10,484 bases of DNA from Verrucomicrobiales bacterium (GTDB lineage Bacteria > Verrucomicrobiota > Verrucomicrobiia > Verrucomicrobiales > DEV007), in contig JABDJT010000119.1 in NCBI GenBank assembly GCA_013003335.1, positions 1-10,484 on the forward strand, read 5' to 3'. The translations under genes and the position numbers were made by a program. A model generated the notes under the pieces. That model was not told the DNA's origin. It was given only the letters and a program-made list of their open reading frames with translations, and searched no databases. This document shows positions 7,296 to 10,484 of the stretch, one piece after another; the stretch's first letter is position 1, and the number at the start of each line of letters is the position of its first letter.

Positions 7296-8579
7296 ATGAT
7301 GAACAATCAATACGGTTGCCAGGATTACTACAATACGACCCGCCGGAACTTGCTTAAGGGCGCTGGCGCGGCTTCCCTGGCGACTTTCCTCGGAATGCCC
7401 GTTCGCGACCTCGTCGCAGCGGCTCCCAAAGCGGCCACGGCCGAGCACGTCATCCTTTTCTGGAACGGCGGCGGCATGAGCCACATCGATACCTGGGACC
7501 CGAAACCCGGTCGCCCGACCGCCGGTCCGTTCAAGCCGATCAAGACCAGTGCGTCTGGCGTTGAAATCAGTGAACTTTTCCCGAAAACCGCGGAGCAGAT
7601 GCATCACGCCGCGTTGATCCGATCGATCGCCGGCACGAACGGCGACCACGGTCGCGCGACATACGAGTTGCAGACCAGCTACCAGATGACCGGCAACAGC
7701 ACGGTGCACCCGGGCCTCGGTTCCATCGTGGTGAGCCAGCGTGACTCGCTCGGCGATCTGCCCGCCTTCGTTTCCATTGGTGGCCGTGCTCCCAAAGCCG
7801 GTTATCTCGGTCAGACTTGCGAAGCCTACTACGTCGGCCGACCCGGCGAGCGCGATCCGTATTTGACCTTCCCCGACGGCATTTCTCAGGTCCAGGGCAA
7901 CAAGCGCCTCGATATTCTCGCGAAGATGAATCTGCGCAAGACAAAGCAGCTCAGCTCGACCGAGATGAAAGCGGCCGAAGTCGCCCTGAACGACGCGGTC
8001 GATTTGATGAAAAGCCCGGCTCTCGCCGCGTTCGAACTCGAAAAAGAAGACCCGAAAGTTCTCGCTCGATATGGCGAAACGGAATTCGGCCGTGCGGCGC
8101 TACTTTCGAAAAAGCTCGTCGAAACCGGCGTTCGTTTCGTGCAGGTCAACCGCGGTGGTTTCGACAACCACTCGAACATCGAAGACGCCATGAACAACCA
8201 CGGCGCCACGATGGACCCGGCACTCGCTTCACTCATTGAAGACCTCAGCGTCACCGGCATGATCGACAAGACCTTGATCGTGATGCTCTCCGAATTCGGC
8301 CGGACTCCTCGAGTCAATGACAACGCAGGCCGCGACCACTGGGCACGCGTGTTCAGTTGTTTCATGGCCGGCGGCGGCATCAAAGGAGGCACGGTGATTG
8401 GTTCTTCCGACGAAGACGGTGCCATGCCGGACGAAAACCCCGTTCAGGTCAGCGACCTGCACGCGACCGTTCTGCACGCCATGGGCATCAATCCCAAGCA
8501 CGAGATCACGACTCCGCAGGGACGTCCGATGACTCTCGTCCGCAAGGAAGCCAAGCCGATCGTCGACATGTTCGCCTGA
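7296..8579 (+). CDS. DUF1501 family protein with Tat signal (alkaline-phosphatase/sulfatase-like fold)
   Basis: Protein of 427 aa, usual for DUF1501. The N-terminus has a twin-arginine signal (TTRRNLLKGAGAAS, Arg16-Arg17) followed by a hydrophobic stretch, so export of a folded, possibly metal-loaded protein is predicted. Hallmark motifs are GGGMSHIDTWDPK (58-70), GGFDNHSN (287-294), SEFGRTPRVN (332-341) and GRDHW (345-349). The His and Asp residues in these blocks are candidate metal ligands, as in the alkaline phosphatase/sulfatase superfamily to which the family is related. The substrate is unknown. The start is ATGATG (7296 or 7299), with no clear Shine-Dalgarno. It follows the DUF1549/DUF1553 gene, and the intervening 91 bases contain palindromic repeat copy C. 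A strong terminator lies 27 bases after the stop, ending the unit. Family is secure, function is not. Confidence 0.94.
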   Translation: MMNNQYGCQDYYNTTRRNLLKGAGAASLATFLGMPVRDLVAAAPKAATAEHVILFWNGGGMSHIDTWDPKPGRPTAGPFKPIKTSASGVEISELFPKTAEQMHHAALIRSIAGTNGDHGRATYELQTSYQMTGNSTVHPGLGSIVVSQRDSLGDLPAFVSIGGRAPKAGYLGQTCEAYYVGRPGERDPYLTFPDGISQVQGNKRLDILAKMNLRKTKQLSSTEMKAAEVALNDAVDLMKSPALAAFELEKEDPKVLARYGETEFGRAALLSKKLVETGVRFVQVNRGGFDNHSNIEDAMNNHGATMDPALASLIEDLSVTGMIDKTLIVMLSEFGRTPRVNDNAGRDHWARVFSCFMAGGGIKGGTVIGSSDEDGAMPDENPVQVSDLHATVLHAMGINPKHEITTPQGRPMTLVRKEAKPIVDMFA

Positions 8580-8605
8580 TTGGTTTTACCAGTAATTCAA
8601 ATTCG

Positions 8606-8643
8606 AAAAGGGCGTGTGTTCTGGTGGGGCACACGCCCTTTTT
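8606..8643 (+). terminator. Strong intrinsic terminator after the DUF1501 gene
   Basis: A perfect 13-bp stem, AAAAGGGCGTGTG (8606-8618) with CACACGCCCTTTT (8630-8642), encloses an 11-nt loop and ends in five T's (8639-8643). It begins 27 bases after the DUF1501 stop. The A-run on the left means it could also work on the - strand. It separates the DUF1549-DUF1501 unit from the TPR gene. Confidence 0.9.
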
Positions 8644-8677
8644 GCGTCCCGGATTCCGCGCGATTGCGCCTCTCTCT

Positions 8678-8700
8678 GGCTCAAATGAGCCGCCTTTTCT
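8678..8700 (+). terminator. Possible second, weaker terminator
   Basis: GGCTCA (8678-8683) and TGAGCC (8686-8691) form a short stem with a very tight loop, followed after two bases by a pyrimidine-rich run containing TTTTCTTTT. It may back up the strong terminator upstream. The stem is short and the tight loop would probably open the last pair. Confidence 0.35.
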
Positions 8701-8701
8701 T

Positions 8702-8730
8702 TTGCAAGAACCGCCCCCGTTCTCTACGAT
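8702..8730 (+). promoter_or_regulatory. Candidate sigma-70-type promoter for the TPR gene
   Basis: TTGCAA (8702-8707) and TACGAT (8725-8730) are separated by 17 bases, and each matches the consensus hexamers at four of six positions. The site lies after the terminators. Transcription would begin near 8737, leaving about 8 bases before ATG 8745 or about 35 before ATG 8772, which slightly favours the latter start. Matches of this quality occur by chance, so this is only a candidate. Confidence 0.3.
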
Positions 8731-8744
8731 CAACCCCTGCCTGA

Positions 8745-10484
8745 ATGAACGAAATACAGACCCCGATCCCGATGGAAAAACGACCAAATAGGGTTCGTTT
8801 GTTGAACCAACCCTGTTGGTTCGTTTTCGCATTTTTTGTTGCCGGAATTCTGTCCGCCCAGGAAGCCGGAGGCCCGCCCGCAAGGGGCTCCATCGTCGAG
8901 GATCGTGCCGCGAAAAAATTGCTCGATGCCGGCGACGCACGCCTCGAAGCGGACGAAACGGAAAAGGCGCAGGAAATTTGGCGGTCGGTAATCGAACGAT
9001 ACCCGCGCTCCAAGATGAGGTTTGATGCCCATCTTCGCCTGGGTGATTATCTGCTGGAGAAGAAGCGGGCGTTCGACGAAGCACGGGGACATTTTGAATC
9101 AGTCGATGTCGATGCGAACACCGACGAGGCCCAGCGGGCCGAGGCTGCGCTGAAAACGGGTGTTTGTTTTTACGAAGGCCGCCTTTACGGGCAGTGTTTT
9201 AAAATCCTGCGACGCGTGATCGAGGATTATCCGCAGTCGGAGCAGGTCAATTCCGCGTATTACTACATCGGGCTCGGTCATTTCAAGCAGGGGCACTACA
9301 GCCGGGCGATCGAGGCGCTGGAGAAAGTCGGTACGGCTCTTTCCGAAGACGATGCGCAGGTCGATAAAGTCGAGGCCGGTAAACGGCTTTTTGTGAAAGT
9401 GACGGATCAGGACCTCGCCGTGCTGGAGCCGGGTGAAACGATCACGGTGCGCTGCAAAGCGAAATCCGGAGACGAGGAACTGGTTGTTTGTCACCCGATC
9501 GGACGGCAGGTTCGCGTGGTGCTCGGGTCGGTTGCGACGGCGCTCGGCTCGCCGGTTCCGGGAAATGGTCGGCTGGAGGTTCACGGCGGCGACGTGATCG
9601 ATGTGCATTACGTCGACGCACAGACTGCCGATAAGAAATTTGATCAGCCGCGTCTGTATGCGGTCAACGTGGTCGGGACAGCGATTGCGGAGATTAAGGA
9701 CGGTTCCTTCGGCGACACACTGGCCGGGGTCGTGATTGGAAAAGAGGCGAATCTGGAAGTCGTCGACGCGGATTTTGATAAGACGGACAACGCCGACAAA
9801 CTGACCGCCATCGCCGAAATCTGGCGCGAAAAATCGACCGAGGAAATCGATGAGGAGATTGCGGCACTCGCCGCGAAACGTGATCCGCTTGCCGAGGAAA
9901 AAGCGGATGCCGGCGAGGAAACGGAGGAATTGAAAGTCGAGCGATACAAGAAAATTGACGAAGTTCGCGTCGCGCTGACCGAGGCCGATATTCCGCTGGA
10001 AGCGGTCGAGGCACCCGAGGTTGAGGAAGAAGGCGGCGAAGCGACGGAAGGTGAAGTCGCAGGCACCGAAGCGCCGGCGCCAGTTGAAGCAAAAGAAGCG
10101 CCGAATGCAGAAACCGAAGATCCAGTTGATCCCGCCGCCGCTGCGGAACCGGGAGCCGAAACGCCGGCAGCACCCGCTCACGTCGGCGTTCATTCCGGCA
10201 TTTTCCGGGGCCGTGTCGCGATTGAGAATGCATCCGAGCCGAAGGCCGGGGACAACATTCTTCAGGGTCAGCCGGGTGATAAACTTCGGCTGCGTTACCG
10301 CGACAACGTGAATCTCACCCGCACCGCCATTGATCTCACGGCCGAGGCGCGTTGCATCGAAGGGAACCTCGGGAATGTGCGCGTCACGAAAACCGATATT
10401 TCCGATGCGGAGCTGAAAATCAAAACCAAGCTCCGGGCCGCCGATGCGCTGACGAATATTGGCAATCATTACAAGGAATTCGGG
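8745..10484 (+). CDS. Large exported TPR protein with beta-sandwich repeats, N-terminal part (3' end outside window)
   Basis: The frame opens at ATG 8745, just after a stop, and stays open to the window end. ATG 8772, nine codons later in frame, is an alternative start; the 8772 form gives 571 visible residues, numbered here. The N-terminus is a signal peptide with charges at K3, R4, R7 and R9, a hydrophobic run (about 16-28) and a likely cut at LSA-QE (about 29). TPR-like helices follow (about 44-188), including ERYPRSKMRFDAHLRLGDY and DYPQSEQVNSAYYYIG, which resemble YbgF/BamD-type repeats. From about 202 come beta-rich segments of a recurring extracellular type: VTDQDLAVLEPGETITV, SGDEE, GGDVIDVHYVDA, then VVDADFDKTDN, HSGIFRGRV and PGDKLRLRYRDN. 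An acidic, Ala/Pro/Glu-rich stretch (about 352-468) interrupts the second unit. Helical sequence resumes at the end. Location is probably periplasmic or surface; function unknown. Palindromic repeat copy D encodes part of the signal peptide. Confidence 0.85.
   Translation, partial: MNEIQTPIPMEKRPNRVRLLNQPCWFVFAFFVAGILSAQEAGGPPARGSIVEDRAAKKLLDAGDARLEADETEKAQEIWRSVIERYPRSKMRFDAHLRLGDYLLEKKRAFDEARGHFESVDVDANTDEAQRAEAALKTGVCFYEGRLYGQCFKILRRVIEDYPQSEQVNSAYYYIGLGHFKQGHYSRAIEALEKVGTALSEDDAQVDKVEAGKRLFVKVTDQDLAVLEPGETITVRCKAKSGDEELVVCHPIGRQVRVVLGSVATALGSPVPGNGRLEVHGGDVIDVHYVDAQTADKKFDQPRLYAVNVVGTAIAEIKDGSFGDTLAGVVIGKEANLEVVDADFDKTDNADKLTAIAEIWREKSTEEIDEEIAALAAKRDPLAEEKADAGEETEELKVERYKKIDEVRVALTEADIPLEAVEAPEVEEEGGEATEGEVAGTEAPAPVEAKEAPNAETEDPVDPAAAAEPGAETPAAPAHVGVHSGIFRGRVAIENASEPKAGDNILQGQPGDKLRLRYRDNVNLTRTAIDLTAEARCIEGNLGNVRVTKTDISDAELKIKTKLRAADALTNIGNHYKEFG
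8777..8827 (+). repeat. Palindromic repeat copy D, in the TPR gene signal-peptide region
   Basis: 51 bp with outer arms AAAACGA (8777-8783) and TCGTTTT (8821-8827), and inner arms AGGGTT (8790-8795) and AACCCT (8809-8814). The right arm GAACCAACCCTGTTGG (8804-8819) is identical to copies A and B. The left arm has decayed to AAATAGGG from CAACAGGG (two substitutions). The element is translated as part of the TPR protein N-terminus, from about codon 2 to codon 19 counted from ATG 8772. Confidence 0.82.

Noticed and set aside
8357..8791. 144-codon + strand frame overlapping the end of the DUF1501 gene and running through the terminator
   Set aside because: It is out of frame with DUF1501, has Arg/His-rich composition, crosses the strong terminator and matches no family.
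2114..8827. Palindromic repeats as a CRISPR array or as ordinary terminators
   Set aside because: The copies are more than a kilobase apart with no regular spacers or cas genes. They lack a proper T-run, and two lie inside translated sequence.
9099..10469. 456-codon open frame on the - strand opposite the TPR gene
   Set aside because: The + strand has a continuous frame with a signal peptide, TPRs and beta-sandwich motifs. The antisense product is Arg/Phe-rich with no domain.

Overview
The window (about 10.5 kb, moderately GC-rich) carries five protein genes, all on the + strand and densely packed. They are the 3' part of a bacterial alpha-2-macroglobulin, a complete penicillin-binding protein 1C, a cytochrome-c/DUF1549/DUF1553 protein, a Tat-exported DUF1501 protein, and the 5' part of a large exported TPR protein. 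The DUF1549/DUF1553 plus DUF1501 pair is typical of the Planctomycetota-Verrucomicrobiota group. An intact class A PBP (GT51 plus transpeptidase) makes Verrucomicrobiota more likely than a classical planctomycete, because planctomycetes generally lack such PBPs. This assignment is inference from family distribution. No RNA genes, transposases, phage genes or CRISPR arrays are visible.

Layout: 1-2110 alpha-2-macroglobulin (start outside the window, thioester motif CIEQ present); 2171-4552 pbpC; 4553-4717 a short gap with a small hairpin; 4718-7204 the DUF1549/DUF1553 protein; 7296-8579 the DUF1501 protein; 8606-8643 a strong intrinsic terminator; 8745 or 8772 to the window end, the TPR protein. 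The first two genes form the known alpha-2-macroglobulin/PBP1C pair, in which a periplasmic protease trap is linked to a cell-wall repair synthase. The next two form a second pair of unknown function. The TPR gene is a separate unit behind a terminator and possibly its own promoter.

The most striking signal is not a gene. It is a family of palindromic elements of about 51 bp, with cores CAACAGGG...CCCTGTTG, present in four copies in the same orientation. Copy A fills the alpha-2-macroglobulin/pbpC gap and supplies a spurious upstream start for pbpC. Copy B lies inside pbpC and adds 17 codons in frame between the SxN and KTG motifs of the transpeptidase domain. Copy C lies in the DUF1549-DUF1501 gap. 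Copy D overlaps the start of the TPR gene and encodes the positively charged and early hydrophobic part of its signal peptide. This resembles in-frame palindromic elements such as the Rickettsia palindromic elements, or REP/RAYT-type repeats. No mobilising enzyme is encoded in the window.
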